Program-made: the position numbers and the translations under genes
Assembly: GCA_001695595.3 (NCBI GenBank)
Contig: MBPM02000010.1
Span: 1 to 64,000, forward strand
Source of the DNA: Plasmopara viticola
Taxonomy: Eukaryota > Oomycota > Peronosporomycetes > Peronosporales > Peronosporaceae
Reading direction: 5' to 3'
DNA length: 64,000 bases
The notes under the pieces: generated by a model
Seen by the model: the letters and a program-made list of their open reading frames with translations, nothing else
What the model was told of the DNA's origin: nothing
Database searches by the model: none
Shown: positions 48,434 to 59,481 of the stretch, one piece after another
How the letters are laid out: every line of letters starts with the position of its first letter
Numbering within the stretch: the first letter of the stretch is position 1

Positions 48434-48853
48434 TGTGACGAGACCGTCGTCACCAGCAGTTTTGCCGTAAACGGCTTTTACGCAAAAAAAAATGAATTGC
48501 ATATGCACTAGTAAATTACATGGGTATTGGCATTCATACTGCTTCCGATCAGAAGACATTTCCGACTGTCCCATAAGCATTGGGAACCAAGAAAGCTTAT
48601 TGGCTAAAAGAAGTTTAGGATGCGTCACAAGCTAGATGAAACAAAGAAGAATAATATCGTTAAGGATGGTAGCAGTTGATGGCTGAGAGCCACCAGCGAG
48701 GCTGTAGCAAGAATATAAGTCGTAAGAACTCTTCATCTAATATCACTTCTCAATTTGCTTTGAGCAGTACACACTCCTTCTCTTCTACGGCTTCACCTCG
48801 CCCGCACTTCAGCCTCGACCGACTGCCGTCTTCCTCCGCGTCTGTGTTACACA
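48434..48853 (+). repeat. Probable gypsy 3' LTR
   Basis: About 420 bases starting TGTGACGAG directly after a polypurine tract and ending near GTTACACA. The inside is pyrimidine-rich near 48770-48840, as is usual for a retrotransposon transcription start. Without the partner LTR the right boundary is only estimated. Confidence 0.5.
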
Positions 48854-49224
48854 CACTGTGTGTGTTCTAAGCATGACGATGCCGCAATCGTGGCCTGGGT
48901 CAAGACGAGCCTGCTTAGACGAAATACAAACTCCTTTAAGATATCTAGGTCTAGCGCGTTGAATGGAAGGCATGAAAGATTATTAGAACACAGCTTGTTA
49001 AGTGGAAGATACTCTAGAATAGTAAGTTACATCGCCAAGACGACGAAGTACAGACAAAACCGATCTTATGATGGGATTTGCGTGCAAAGTCGCAGACGCA
49101 AAGCAATTGCGCCAGAATTTCAACTGACAATATGTCTTTAAGGTCTCGCACAGCTCGCTTGTGTTTCGTACAGCCTTCACTCGTGCAGCTGGATTTTACA
49201 CACGCGTAAATTTTTGCATGAACT
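48854..49224. other. Intergenic stretch, nothing recognised
   Basis: No open frame with family features on either strand. It follows the gypsy 3' LTR and probably belongs to old repeat DNA. Confidence 0.4.
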
Positions 49225-49461
49225 GAAGAAGAAAAGGCGCTTGAGCTTATTGACAGCGCTCTTCTTCCAAGTTTATAAGATCTTGAAACTAAGGATGCTT
49301 CATTTGAAAGCACTGTCGTCATACAAAGGATTGTTAAGCGTAAGTGGCCTGCTTATCAGCAGGAATGGAGAAAGCAGTACAATATACACGCCGGTTATGT
49401 GCTCTACAGGCGGGTTGATCGCCGCGAGTCTCAGTACAAGGTATACAAGTAAGTTATAAGA
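49225..49461 (+). pseudogene. Short coding remnant of unknown origin
   Basis: A frame that begins with stops (EEEKALELIDS near 49225) opens after about 49285. It reads a lysine/arginine-rich stretch with IQRIVKRKWPAYQQEWRKQ near 49325 and YVLYRRVDRRESQYKVYK near 49395, ending at TAA near 49452. Composition and regularity look like protein, possibly retroelement-derived, but I do not recognise the family. Confidence 0.4.
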
Positions 49462-49975
49462 TTAATCTTCTCCGTTACTAGCCCTAGGGCTTGGCTTTTC
49501 ACTCAAAGTGCATAGACTTGGAAACAGTTGGCCTCAAAGCCTTATGACGGTAGCTTAAGACTTTTTTAATCTCCGTGAGCCACCTTATCCAGCCGCATAA
49601 GCAAGTTCGAGCAAGGTGCTGAAGGCAAATCAGACTCATACAAGACTCCGAGTCCTGATAAGCAAATTACTTTCCGCATAAAAAGCTGGGTAATTCGACA
49701 TCCTTTCGAATAAGTCGATGATGAATGCCGACTAGGGAGCGTTAACAGCAGAAAAACTTGATTAGTCGTGTTCGAAATCGTCGATTTTATTCCCTGAAAA
49801 ATTGTTTTTGATCTAATAACACTTTATTCCCTTAAGTGAGAATGTTGAAATACTTTTCCGCGTTTAAATTGTCTAAATTAGTGCGAACTCAAACGCATTA
49901 TTGACGACGTTTAATAAACGTTTTGCGAAGCAGATCACTGCTTCGTATATACGCTTGTCTTAAACTAGACATCAG
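49462..49975. other. Intergenic stretch, nothing recognised
   Basis: AT-rich with frequent stops in all frames. No gene or repeat supported. Confidence 0.4.
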
Positions 49976-50545
49976 GGCGGTATATTCTTCTGCCTTCCCT
50001 ATCGACTATAAATGTACTCATGCCTTACACACCTAACAAGGCTATTAGATACCGTAAACCATGTATATTTAAGAATATAAAGCGTGTTCATGCGCAAGCT
50101 TTGTTGTTGAGTGTAAACTCAGCGATTTATAGCTTGTCGGCCCAGAGATGTGACATCATAGAGCACATACCGCGCATCGTGCCTTGAGAACGCAGCTGAT
50201 CTTTCTTTATGGTAGTGCCTTGTTATTGACATCAGCAAGCAAGAACAATATCGAAACGACGATTGTGAGTCACGAGTTCCTATTCGACAGCATTTTGTCC
50301 AGAAGAACAATCGTTCTGCTTTTTCTCTAGAGGTAGTGGCTATATCTGGTACCAGATGTACAAATTTACTCACACGGCATACAAACACAAGCCAAAGACA
50401 AAGTCAAGTTTTTTTTAACTTTCGACAGTTTGCCAGTACTAGCATGCTTTGCAAAGAAGTCGAGATTTGAGTCGGAAGCTTGATCTTCTGGAACGTCTCA
50501 CATGTCCTTTTATCGACTTGTACACAAACAAAAAAAAAATCTTGA
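49976..50545 (-). pseudogene. Gypsy integrase relic on the minus strand
   Basis: Read on the minus strand, it shows a degraded integrase in order: zinc-finger end TCETFQKIKLP near 50500, KFVHLVPDIATTSREKAERL near 50370-50315, DSQSSFR near 50270, then AEFTLNNKA near 50090. These correspond to the CExCQ, VHLxPxxATTTAExxARL, DSRFT and AEFALNN landmarks of oomycete gypsy integrases. Opposite strand to the element at 43791, so a separate insertion. Confidence 0.65.
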
Positions 50546-53066
50546 CCAAAGTATAGTATTATCTTCGTCTACAGGAATGCATAGTTGCAATTGTTTACGC
50601 ATTATTCACAGCTCGAAAGGTGCATTTGTAATTCTACCAAAGCCTGCTTTTTGACAAAAAATGTTTTGACATTAACGAGGCAGGAGACCTTGTCGGCTTG
50701 GATTAAAGCAAGGTGAACTTCCTATGGGCGTCCTCGTCGAATTGCAGTAGCGCGTAATTAATTGTTCATCCGGATGTATTCCCAGCTACTTCTAATGGTT
50801 GTAAATTATGATGGCACCTATTGCTTAGTGCTTGCAATAGGTGCCATCATAATATTTCGCCAGTGAGTCATTTAGAATAAGTGAGACATAGACATGCCTA
50901 GCTAGGATGGCTGAATACAAATGACTACATCATCGAAAATGTGGCGTAGGTCAAGTCGAGATGGTCTTTACACTTGAGATCTGCACGGCTCTTATGCAAT
51001 GAAGTATCTGGTACATTCATCAATGTGGGAGTAAGCTTACATGGGTCTTATGATCTTAAGTCGTTGCCTAAATGAGCTCCTAGGATCGACTTTTAACTAA
51101 CAAAACCTCATTGAACAGACATTTGTGTTTGGACGAGAGCCCGTTATTAACGAAGTTATTGTCTCACCGAACGTACAAGCGTCGCCGAGGCGTTCGATAG
51201 ATCACTAGCTACTCCAAAAGCATATCGCTAGGCATACTGACCGTTGTGAAGGATTTGTACAGATTCTTTGATTGAGTTGTCGTCATTCAAATCTATAGAA
51301 GTTCGACACGGACAGTTTGATGTTCGTGTACAATAAAGCATTGATAGCGCTCTCGCAACAGGCTGCACATTTTCTAGCAGATTCGTCTGATACGCGGTTG
51401 AGATGATAGACGTGCGTTAATCTCTGGTTCGTTCACATTGCGAAGCTTGTCACTGAGTCTTTTGAGCCGTCCACGAAACGTAGCATCAGTAGTCATCATA
51501 CGCAAAGTTTTGATAGCTTAGTCGGTGTGCGTCAGCCATATAGAAAGTGAGATGATCAATCGACCATCAACTTTTTTCTTAACATTCTCGACTACTCCTT
51601 CGATGGGCGTGCTGTCTCTTCTTTATTTGTTTATCTGATGGGCAAATAGCCATATAGCGAATGGCACGTCTTAGTTTAATTTCTTTAGCTACCATATACC
51701 CATAATTACAATTAGCCAATAGTATCGTGTAACACATTTGCCACCAGAAAGGACCTCCGAGTAAAAATTCAATGAGATGAAGAGATATTAACGTTAGGGA
51801 AGAAACATCGCAAGCAGCAATACTACCGCTAGACTGATGGCAATGATCTAATAATGTTATTTTAGGCGATGAAGAGCAAAAGCCTATCGGTCGATGACGC
51901 AAGATGGTAACGTAATTAAATTCGTGTTATAATCTAATATTGTGAATTTATAAAGCAAAACAACCTCGATAAAATACTTATTTGTATAAGGATAGATAAA
52001 TTGTATCACGCTAACAGCCACAAGTTTGTGCACTTTGACATCAAGACGTAAAATCATGAACTAGACTCAGCCAAAAAAACTTTAGCGTGCAGACAGTTGG
52101 AAAGTCTGTCACTTCGGGTAGGCCTTGCGGATGAGACGAATACCACTGTTATGTTTGTTAGATATAGCAAGTCGAAAGCTTTTAGATACGCTCTAAATAC
52201 TATCAATTGCGTTATTGCGACGGAGGTAAGGCCTTGGTAAGCGACAAAACTCTCGTTATCAATTCATTTAATAGCCAGGCTGAATTTGGAGTACGCGACA
52301 CAGGATTCTATGGCAACATGAGCTTTCAAAGTTTATGCGGCATGCAAGAGAATATAAAGAATCTGATCGCACAATGCACAACTGTTTTATTAAATGAGAG
52401 ATAAGTTTGTCGCTGTTATGTTGGATACATGTCACCATTGATTTTCAAAAACTAGCAGCACGATGAGGTGTAAGTTTAGCAACAATCTATCACATCTGTT
52501 ATAGGCCATTACACAAAGGTAATTGTATGTAAAAGCTGTCCTAGTCAACACAAAACCATTTAACGATCGTGACCTGCGTGCACAATAGGCACCTCGCCAG
52601 TATTTAGAATGGGTTGTATTCAATAAATTGAGAAAAATCACAAGATAATCAAAATTTCGCAGCCTTTTCACTAAAATTAATTTATTTTATAGTCTACCAG
52701 AAATTTAGTCCTTAAATTGCATTTGAATGTAAGCTTTATTATTGTGAGGCCGTATATATTGACCAGTCGTTTGCCACGTCATTTATATGCAAGGTGTTTA
52801 CAGACACGGCATACTTCTTACTGAAGTAATTATCCGATGTAAAGACAAGGGACCAACCATCGCATTCCATTAGGTAGGGGAGAATGGCACAAAATTGACA
52901 TTATGTCACGCACGACTTTTTATGTCACCAGGCAATGGCTACTACCACGAGAGTAATAAGAGCCTTTTGCAGGAGTCGCAATTAGTGCATCCGTCGCCGC
53001 TTTTTGCGCTCATAATCTGAGCGCGAATTGGCTATCACATCACGGTTATAATCCGCCATTTAGAAA
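50546..53066. other. Gene-poor stretch with one hairpin
   Basis: About 2.5 kb without a supported gene. The longest open stretch is 107 codons on the minus strand at 51579-51902, without recognisable domain or repeat. The only structured element seen is the perfect hairpin at 50805-50853. Confidence 0.45.
50805..50853. repeat. Perfect 20-bp inverted repeat with a 9-nt loop
   Basis: Arm attatgatggcacctattgc (50805-50824), loop ttagtgctt, and exact reverse-complement arm (50834-50853). Pairing stops directly outside the arms. Could be the core of a foldback element, a small-RNA hairpin or a terminator-like structure. Nothing around it decides. Confidence 0.9.
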
Positions 53067-53589
53067 GCGCAGCCTGATCGACAACAAAAAGCCACCGAGA
53101 TTGCTGAGAATGAGATAAAGCTAGCGAAACCCACGCGCTAGGACTAAGCTGTCTCTATTGCGGGATGCTGATAGCAATCCGACTCATATTAGGACCGGGT
53201 TTCGTACCCCTCATTACACTATGGGTCAGTGGTGCGTCCGTCACCCAACCCTCTTATTACCCAATCGGGCGCGAGTTCGTAGGGCAGTCACACACTCGGG
53301 TGTGATGGCTCGTCCACTTTAATGACCTATCTCCGGCTGCCTAAATTCGGATCCTATGGGTATCGAACCAGGTTCCTCCCGGTCCTGGGTCGAACGGCTA
53401 ACCGCTCGAGCCACAGGGTCGGGTATTGCTGAGAATGAGGCGCACGCGTTAAGGTGCGATATAAGCAGGAAAGATTTAGTATTTGTTGAAGCGCAGCCTG
53501 ATCTACAACAAAAAGCTACCGAAATTGCTGAGCATGAGGTGCATGCGTTAAAATGGAATGTAAGCAAGAAAAGTTTAGTATTTGTTCAG
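53067..53589 (+). pseudogene. Coding remnant with two 33-residue tandem repeats, split by a SINE
   Basis: Two 99-bp repeats each begin GCG CAG CCT GAT and encode AQPD, QQKATEIAE, HAL, then LVFV. Repeat 1 is 53067-53114 continued at 53440-53490, and repeat 2 is 53491-53589. The insertion 53115-53439 (SINE plus duplicated target) interrupts repeat 1. Both are open in the same frame once the insertion is set aside. The family is not recognised. Flanking frames are closed, so this is a fragment of a former repeat protein. Confidence 0.7.
53115..53424 (-). mobile_element. tRNA-derived SINE with 15-bp target-site duplication
   Basis: 310 bases flanked by exact copies of attgctgagaatgag (53100-53114 and 53425-53439). 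On the minus strand, the 5' end carries RNA polymerase III promoter boxes: A box TGGCTCGAGCGG (53413-53402) and B box GGTTCGATACC (53369-53359), spaced as in a tRNA with a long variable arm. A tRNA-unrelated body follows, with no poly(A) tail. The second host repeat at 53491-53589 shows the unoccupied site. It probably depends on LINE machinery for mobility, by analogy with other SINEs. Confidence 0.88.
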
Positions 53590-56500
53590 TTAATATCTCC
53601 TATACTTTTTTATTAACATTGCCAAAGCACGAACCCTTGCAATGTTACCCAGCTCTTTATACACTGATTTAAACAAGGAGACGAGGCCGGTTTGATTGAG
53701 CCAACGAGGACCATGTTTTGTATTCAAAGGTACAAAAGGATGTTATGTAGTTTAAGAGATTGCATCAATGAGGTCTCGTGTGTGAGATAGCTCCACTGTG
53801 TATAGACTAGTCAACACATTGTTGCACACCAGCAATACGTCAATTTTTTACACAAAACAAATTTATGAGACCGAAGACAGTAATTGAAAAACGATTTCTC
53901 GGTTCAAAACTGCTGCACGCCTTATCTGTGCGAGAAAAGGTGTGATTCCGCCACGCTCCTTCCCTTTAAATTTTTTTGCCCTATCATCATTGCTTCCTGT
54001 ACTAACTTTATGTACAAAACAAGCAAAAGAGAGATTGGTTCGAAATCGTGTATCAACAAATGGCTACAATACCGAAACTTCGTTATAGTACTTTTGTGAT
54101 TTGACCATAATCTCTCATGAGAAGCAAACAGATTAGATTATCAAGATCATAGCTAGCACATCCTTCATTCAATCTACCGGTATTGTTAAGCCACCGAATA
54201 CTCTGGATGTAGATTCATCTGATGAGAATAGCCTGAATGACCCATTTGGCTCCCTTAGGCCTTATCGGTATTTGAATGGTAAACTGCTTGTAAACAGTTC
54301 ATTGTCGTGAAGTTTTTTAGGTTGTGAGAGAAACAGACTCTTCTTAAGTGTTTTGATACAATTTTCGTCGCTTTAAGTCAACCAACGATAGATCAGTCAT
54401 TTCAGTAAAGAGAACTTTTACACTGTGCTAATCGCACGAGATAAAGTTTTGACTGGTAATCTCAGCATCCTTAGAAGAAATTATAGTGCAGAGCATTCAC
54501 ATCGGACCGCAAGTGCTAGTGTTCGGTAAGTGGCTAGGGAGATTTGCTCAGTGATTTGGAGCTCTATCTGTCGCAACGATCACCAATCAATTGCCTATGG
54601 CATCTTCGATTAAATTCTGGCTACTCTACAAGAAGGCTAGCGGTCAAGCACCAAATGCGCTAAGCTCTTAAGAAATACATAGAGATTGTGCTTTAGATCG
54701 TGAGATATTTTGAATCCCCTCCAGATATATACGGGCGTCGTCTCTTGAAAATGAATCCAAAGAAAAACTTTAGAATACAAGTTGTGAAGTTGTCAAAAAT
54801 CAATACTAAAGCTAAGGTAAAACAATGGTTTCCGGTCAGCTATTGCAATATCAGTTTTGAAAAAAGAAGATTTTAACGCGAAAGAAAAGATCTGAAGAAC
54901 GAAGGAAGAGGTGCAAAAATCACCTCGCTATGACTGACATTGTAAGTGTTAACTCAAAATAAGATCTTTTCTGACGTACGAGGACAAGAACTTCACAAAC
55001 GACCAAACGTTATGCTAAAGACTGCACGATGCAGCTATATACTGGTGCTTTTACTAAGCCTTTAATACGGCTACTAATATCTTTAAAGAAGCACAATCAA
55101 GTCCGTCGCGATAGTAAATTTGGTGAGATGTAATATCGAAAGATATTAGTCGATGGGATCGTCAATCCGTTAGCTAGAGACGGAAGAGTATCGAATTGGA
55201 TCGATTTAGTTGGTTTTGAACCAGTCATTTTTTCGTGGTCAAAAATTTACTGTAATTGGGCAATATCGATTTCGTGAGAAAAAGAATTCACTGCTATAGA
55301 ATATCTTGGGGCCTATAGAGTGGTCAGCAGTTATCTTTAAAAAAATGACTCCAAGTACCAAATAGTCCAAGTGCAGGGTACAATACGATCAGTTGCGCAG
55401 CTATGCTCGACATGTTCAATCAACTATGATCTACCTACACCTACAATGTGCTCATTTGCTAGATCATCCTTATTCTAATCACCAGATCAGCAGAGTAACA
55501 ATTCCCGATGTGGTGGAGGAATGACGGAATTGCATGTGCTTATTTTTAATCCAAAATAGCCAGTCTTTTATAAAATTCATAAGACTAGCAAAAAGAAACA
55601 AGAACAGGCCAAAGCTTTACAAAAAGACGGATCGACTTTGAACTCCGGTGTCCAAGTGCGAAAAGTGATTTCAGCCTAAACAAACAGCTTTTAATACGTA
55701 CTTAAAGAGTCACGTTGGTTAAAGTATGGCTTGGCTGGACTACGTGATTAATTCAGACTGCTTTGTGAATCAAAAAGACAACGCTAAAGAGTAATGTCTA
55801 TAGAGTTTGATGCCACACAATAGTCGATCTATTCGGTTACTATCTAACGTGCCGTCTGCAATATTTTAAGCGATGCAAACCTCTTGCTTAATGCCCCAGC
55901 CAAACGACCACCTAGTTAAAGCTAACAAAGAGGCAAACAATTTTTTTAAGGCGAGGCGTTCAGCAACCCGCATACCTAAAGATGTACCCTCCTTTTTAAG
56001 TCGGCAATTCAAAGAACAGTGTATTATCTGAGCTTTATAAATTTTGTGAGAGCCACTCCACCATAAGTCCATATAGAACTCAGCGACAGTGCGCTATAAG
56101 CTTTGCGATCAATGCTATATGAAGAAATAGTGCATGAGAAGTAGTACCTCGTCCTGTAAAGTGACAAGCACTTGGCTGGCGCTTGTTATTTGATCAAGGC
56201 CATTAAATCTCGATAGCTGAAATTGAAATACTAATTGGATATATTATTTAAAAGGATTTGCACCTGCTTATGTGAAATTGTGAAAATACAAATATGAGAC
56301 GGTAATCGTCAGGGCAATACATACTCTGTATAGACCAAGACGTTATAATGAGGCTTTTATAAGGTTTAAATCAGGGCACTCTAGTGATTTCTATGTACGC
56401 CACTCTGAAATGCCGAGTCGGACTCTGCTTGTAGAGTCGTCTGTAAAAGCCGGTACCGCAAAGGCCGCAATGGCTTAGATCAAATACAAGATGTGCAAGC

Positions 56501-57607
56501 AGCTTGTGGACGCCCATAAAGACTTTTGTCAGGTTGAAAGCAAATAAAAGCGTTGATGAAAAGCGGAGACGCAACAATTATTTGGAAATTGACTCAAAAT
56601 TGTAACAGAAATAAGTTGAGCATCTAAAGTGAAGGCGCAATTTTTTTTTAATTGTAATCGTTGTCAAGGGAATGTTGTAATCAATCGATACGACCAGCTA
56701 CAACACTCTCAACAAACAAGTTAAAAAGGGTAGCGCTCGCTATATCTTAGCAAAGCTGCTAAATTGGTTCGTCCAGTCTTTAGCAGTTGCGCGTCTCTAC
56801 ATTATCGCGTCCCTAGCTTTGCTATATCGTCGCCGCATTGCTCAATTTTTCAGATATTGTTGCTCTTCGTCGACTTTACCGCACTATAAGCTCTTTTTTT
56901 TTATTTTTTAATGAGTACATGTTTCGCGAACCACTTAGAATTCTCATAATAGCTTTTGACAGGTGGTATAGGTCCGATCCCTCCATGTAGATACGATACA
57001 TAATCAATACGGACAAACCCAAGATATGTGTCTCGACGAGAAGTTGGCGATCGCATACTGAGTCACGTTCGACTTAGTACACGTACAGACAAGTTGTGAG
57101 ATAAGGAAGCTGAAGGGTTAGCTATCTCAGCTAAGAGCTAGTCGTGCAGTACAGCACAATAAGGCTATAGTGAAATTAAGCTGCCTACTTTTAACCACCA
57201 CCGTTCGCGTCGTCGTAGTACTCTTGGCATAGAGCGTCTATTTTTATTCACTGCACTACGATTTGTAACAGTTTTTATCATAAATCTAGATAAACCAGTT
57301 TCATAAGGCCTCATCGCGTACCAAGCTACATACCATTTTCACTAGCCCATGTGTGGTGCTGAGTTTGAAAGCCACAAGTATGTAAGATCCTGATAGCACT
57401 ACCTGTCCAAGCAATTCTTTTGGCTGGTAACATAGAACCTGTCCAATTCGCTTCCAAACCAATTTATATCGATTGTCAAAGGTATACTCAATAAATCGAG
57501 TCAGTATTTTAACAGATACATAAGATTTCACCTCCTTGAACTGCTAAGACTACGGAAAGGCCGTGTCGTCTGGCAACACACACACTCTCTCTTTATCACT
57601 GTGCAAT
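53590..57607. other. Gene-poor stretch, nothing recognised
   Basis: About 4 kb. Open stretches do not exceed about 76 codons, and none shows domains, signal peptides or regular codon use. Pieces such as 54880-55700 may be very old retroelement coding DNA, but I could not place any motif. No tRNA or rRNA gene seen. Confidence 0.4.
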
Positions 57608-58030
57608 ATGACGGGGTCGACACAAGTCGCTTCAGGAAGTACACAAACCAAGTCCGTTTTTTTTAATGTCATTCAGCCCACGCTTGTCAGCTCTTCGAGT
57701 GCCTCAACAAGGAAGATCTTGCAGACTCGACATGCTACCTTGGGCCACAGTAGCAACAACCAAGAGCTCCTACCGGAAGAGGCACAACGCTTGAAAGACC
57801 TGCTGCTGTCCGATACGTCGCACCAACAGCACTCCCGCTTCAACATTTTCAAATTCAAGCGTGTGGTTGTACCACCCGTGCAAATTCCACCGAAATTGGC
57901 CAATCCGCATGCCACGAGCAATATCGTTGCCGGCTCCAGAATTCCCGTCACCAAGGGCATGTCAATGCGATGCCGTGCGCGCATGATGCGGCGGCTGCCA
58001 CGCCGCATTGACGAGCGTGTCGCGTGGTAG
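57608..58030 (+). CDS. Hypothetical small basic protein
   Basis: 140 residues from ATG 57608; the frame also extends upstream through a GTG codon, but this is the first ATG. The N-terminal 60 residues are rich in Ser/Thr/Gln. The middle (residues 55-70) is acidic and leucine-containing (ELLPEEAQRLKDLLL). The C-terminus is strongly basic, with RCRARMMRRLPRR near the end. No signal peptide, membrane segment or known domain. Codon use with G or C in third positions resembles the deaminase gene downstream and not the flanking AT-rich DNA, which supports a real gene. It could be a nucleic-acid-binding or ribosome-associated protein; that is a guess from charge only. Confidence 0.55.
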   Translation: MTGSTQVASGSTQTKSVFFNVIQPTLVSSSSASTRKILQTRHATLGHSSNNQELLPEEAQRLKDLLLSDTSHQQHSRFNIFKFKRVVVPPVQIPPKLANPHATSNIVAGSRIPVTKGMSMRCRARMMRRLPRRIDERVAW

Positions 58031-58797
58031 AGTCATCAACGAAGTACCTACGCCGTCACACTTAAGTACTATAAGCGCACTATCACTCGTTGTAATTGCA
58101 ACAAAGGAAAGAAACTGGACGTATTACGCCTGAATTATACGTGCTATTGAGACAGGACAGGAGGGACTTGCTTGCTTTATTGAGGTGAGCACAATCCGCT
58201 ATTGGAGTCAGCAACTGTGTGACATCAGCACGGCAGTACCAAACTGACAGGGCTATTGTAAAAGGGCACATATGGTACCTATAACTTATAATAAACACTT
58301 ACATGTTTTAGAATTGGGAATCTGGAGATTCAATTGTGCATGAGCTCGGCGCTGGGCCCAAATAGTGCACGAAATGTGCTATGCGGGACCCCTCGCAAGG
58401 CCGTTCTGGCTACGCGCGCTCGCACCTTATCGATCTTCTCCTTGGAGATAGTTGAAGATTGACTTGCCGTTTCTTGGGTCACTCAGCGTTTGTTTCGTCA
58501 TATTTTCTATGCTCTTGTACACACCAACAGTAACAATTTCTACAATTTTCGCAATATTACACTTTCTTTCGATACTATAACTCACAATTAGTCTGCAGCT
58601 TTTTAAGAGACATGTACCAAGCACACTTACGATAAGATCTAGCATATTTGTTAGCCTCTAAATCCTAAGGTTAACGCCGCGCTATGCACAGCAGTACGGC
58701 TGGAACAACTGCAAGACGAATCGCACTGTTTCTCTTAACAATTTTGCTTATTTTGTGAACAAAAAGCAGCACATTTAAATCATTTTTGCTCTTCAGT
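58031..58797. other. Intergenic region before the deaminase gene
   Basis: 767 bases without a supported gene on either strand. The last 20 bases (aaatcatttttgctcttcag) include a CATT-pyrimidine stretch like an oomycete initiator directly before the ATG at 58798. Confidence 0.45.
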
Positions 58798-59250
58798 ATG
58801 GCAGCATCACAGGACGCATCGGACGTGGCGTTTATGCGCATGGCCATTACAGAGGCACATCGTTCGCAGCCTTGCGAAAGTGCTTACTGTGTAGGCTGCG
58901 TCGTGGTGCGCAACGGCCAAGTGCTCAGCACCGGATTTTCGCGCGAGCTCCCAGGTAATACACACGCAGAGCAGGTAGCTCTGATCAAACTCGACTTTAA
59001 GGCAGAGGGCGCCACCGTGTACACAACTATGGAACCGTGCAGCAAGAGGGTGTCGGCCAACGTACCGTGTGTGCAAAGCTGTCTTCGAGCAGGAGTAGCT
59101 CGCGTGGTTGTTGGTGTGATGGAGCCCAAAACATTTGTCATCTGCGAGGGTGTGCAGCTACTTCAGGACGCAGGTGTGGACGTAAAGCTACTTAAGGGAC
59201 TTGAACACGAATGCTTAGCTCCAAATGAACACTTAAATCTAGTATTTTAG
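58798..59250 (+). CDS. RibD-type cytidine/deoxycytidylate deaminase family protein
   Basis: 150 residues, start at ATG 58798. The zinc-dependent deaminase signature is complete: HAE at 56-58 (zinc-binding His56, proton-shuttling Glu58) and the PC...PC pair (Cys81, Cys91), with TMEPCSKR in between. The ARVVVGVMEP block and EGVQLLQDAGVDV tail are typical of the riboflavin-pathway deaminase (RibD N-terminal domain), which deaminates the diaminopyrimidine intermediate. Length matches a stand-alone deaminase domain; the reductase half of bacterial RibD is absent. No signal peptide, so cytosolic. It could instead act on another pyrimidine, as fungal relatives of this family do. Confidence 0.85.
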   Translation: MAASQDASDVAFMRMAITEAHRSQPCESAYCVGCVVVRNGQVLSTGFSRELPGNTHAEQVALIKLDFKAEGATVYTTMEPCSKRVSANVPCVQSCLRAGVARVVVGVMEPKTFVICEGVQLLQDAGVDVKLLKGLEHECLAPNEHLNLVF

Positions 59251-59423
59251 AACCAAGGTACTAAAATTTGGTAGTCAAATTTTGTCTCCATCATCAAATA
59301 TTTGCTTCTAAATTACTACATCGACTGAAATGAAGTGAACTCCAGTCTTTCCTATCAATAAAGTCGCGCTCGAATGTCGTGACGGGTGAGGCCATTGCTA
59401 AGTTAACGCAATTGATAATCATT

Positions 59424-59439
59424 TCTCATTCCACGAGCA
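59424..59439 (+). promoter_or_regulatory. Possible initiator of the secreted-protein gene
   Basis: tctcattccacgagca agrees with the CTCATTYY core of the oomycete initiator and lies about 55 bases before ATG 59482. Confidence 0.45.
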
Positions 59440-59481
59440 CCAATTCAAACCAGACATTGAAATCCACGACTCCAGTTGACC

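Larger units (their letters stand above)
43791..48853 (+). mobile_element. Ty3/gypsy LTR retrotransposon with chromodomain, heavily decayed
   Basis: Gag zinc knuckle, RT, RNase H, integrase and chromodomain occur in gypsy order, all on the + strand. Frames change every 50-100 codons and stops are frequent, more so than in the neighbouring Copia element. A purine-rich tract (tgaagggaggtca) precedes TGTGACGAG at 48434, the likely start of the 3' LTR. The 5' LTR is not seen. Confidence 0.85.

Noticed and set aside
51579..51902. 107-codon frame on the minus strand
   Set aside because: No domain, no repeat, AT-rich surroundings and no support from codon use; probably chance.
53356..53616. 86-codon frame with an ATG at 53356
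   Set aside because: Its first part reads through the SINE; only the part after 53440 belongs to the repeat-protein remnant.
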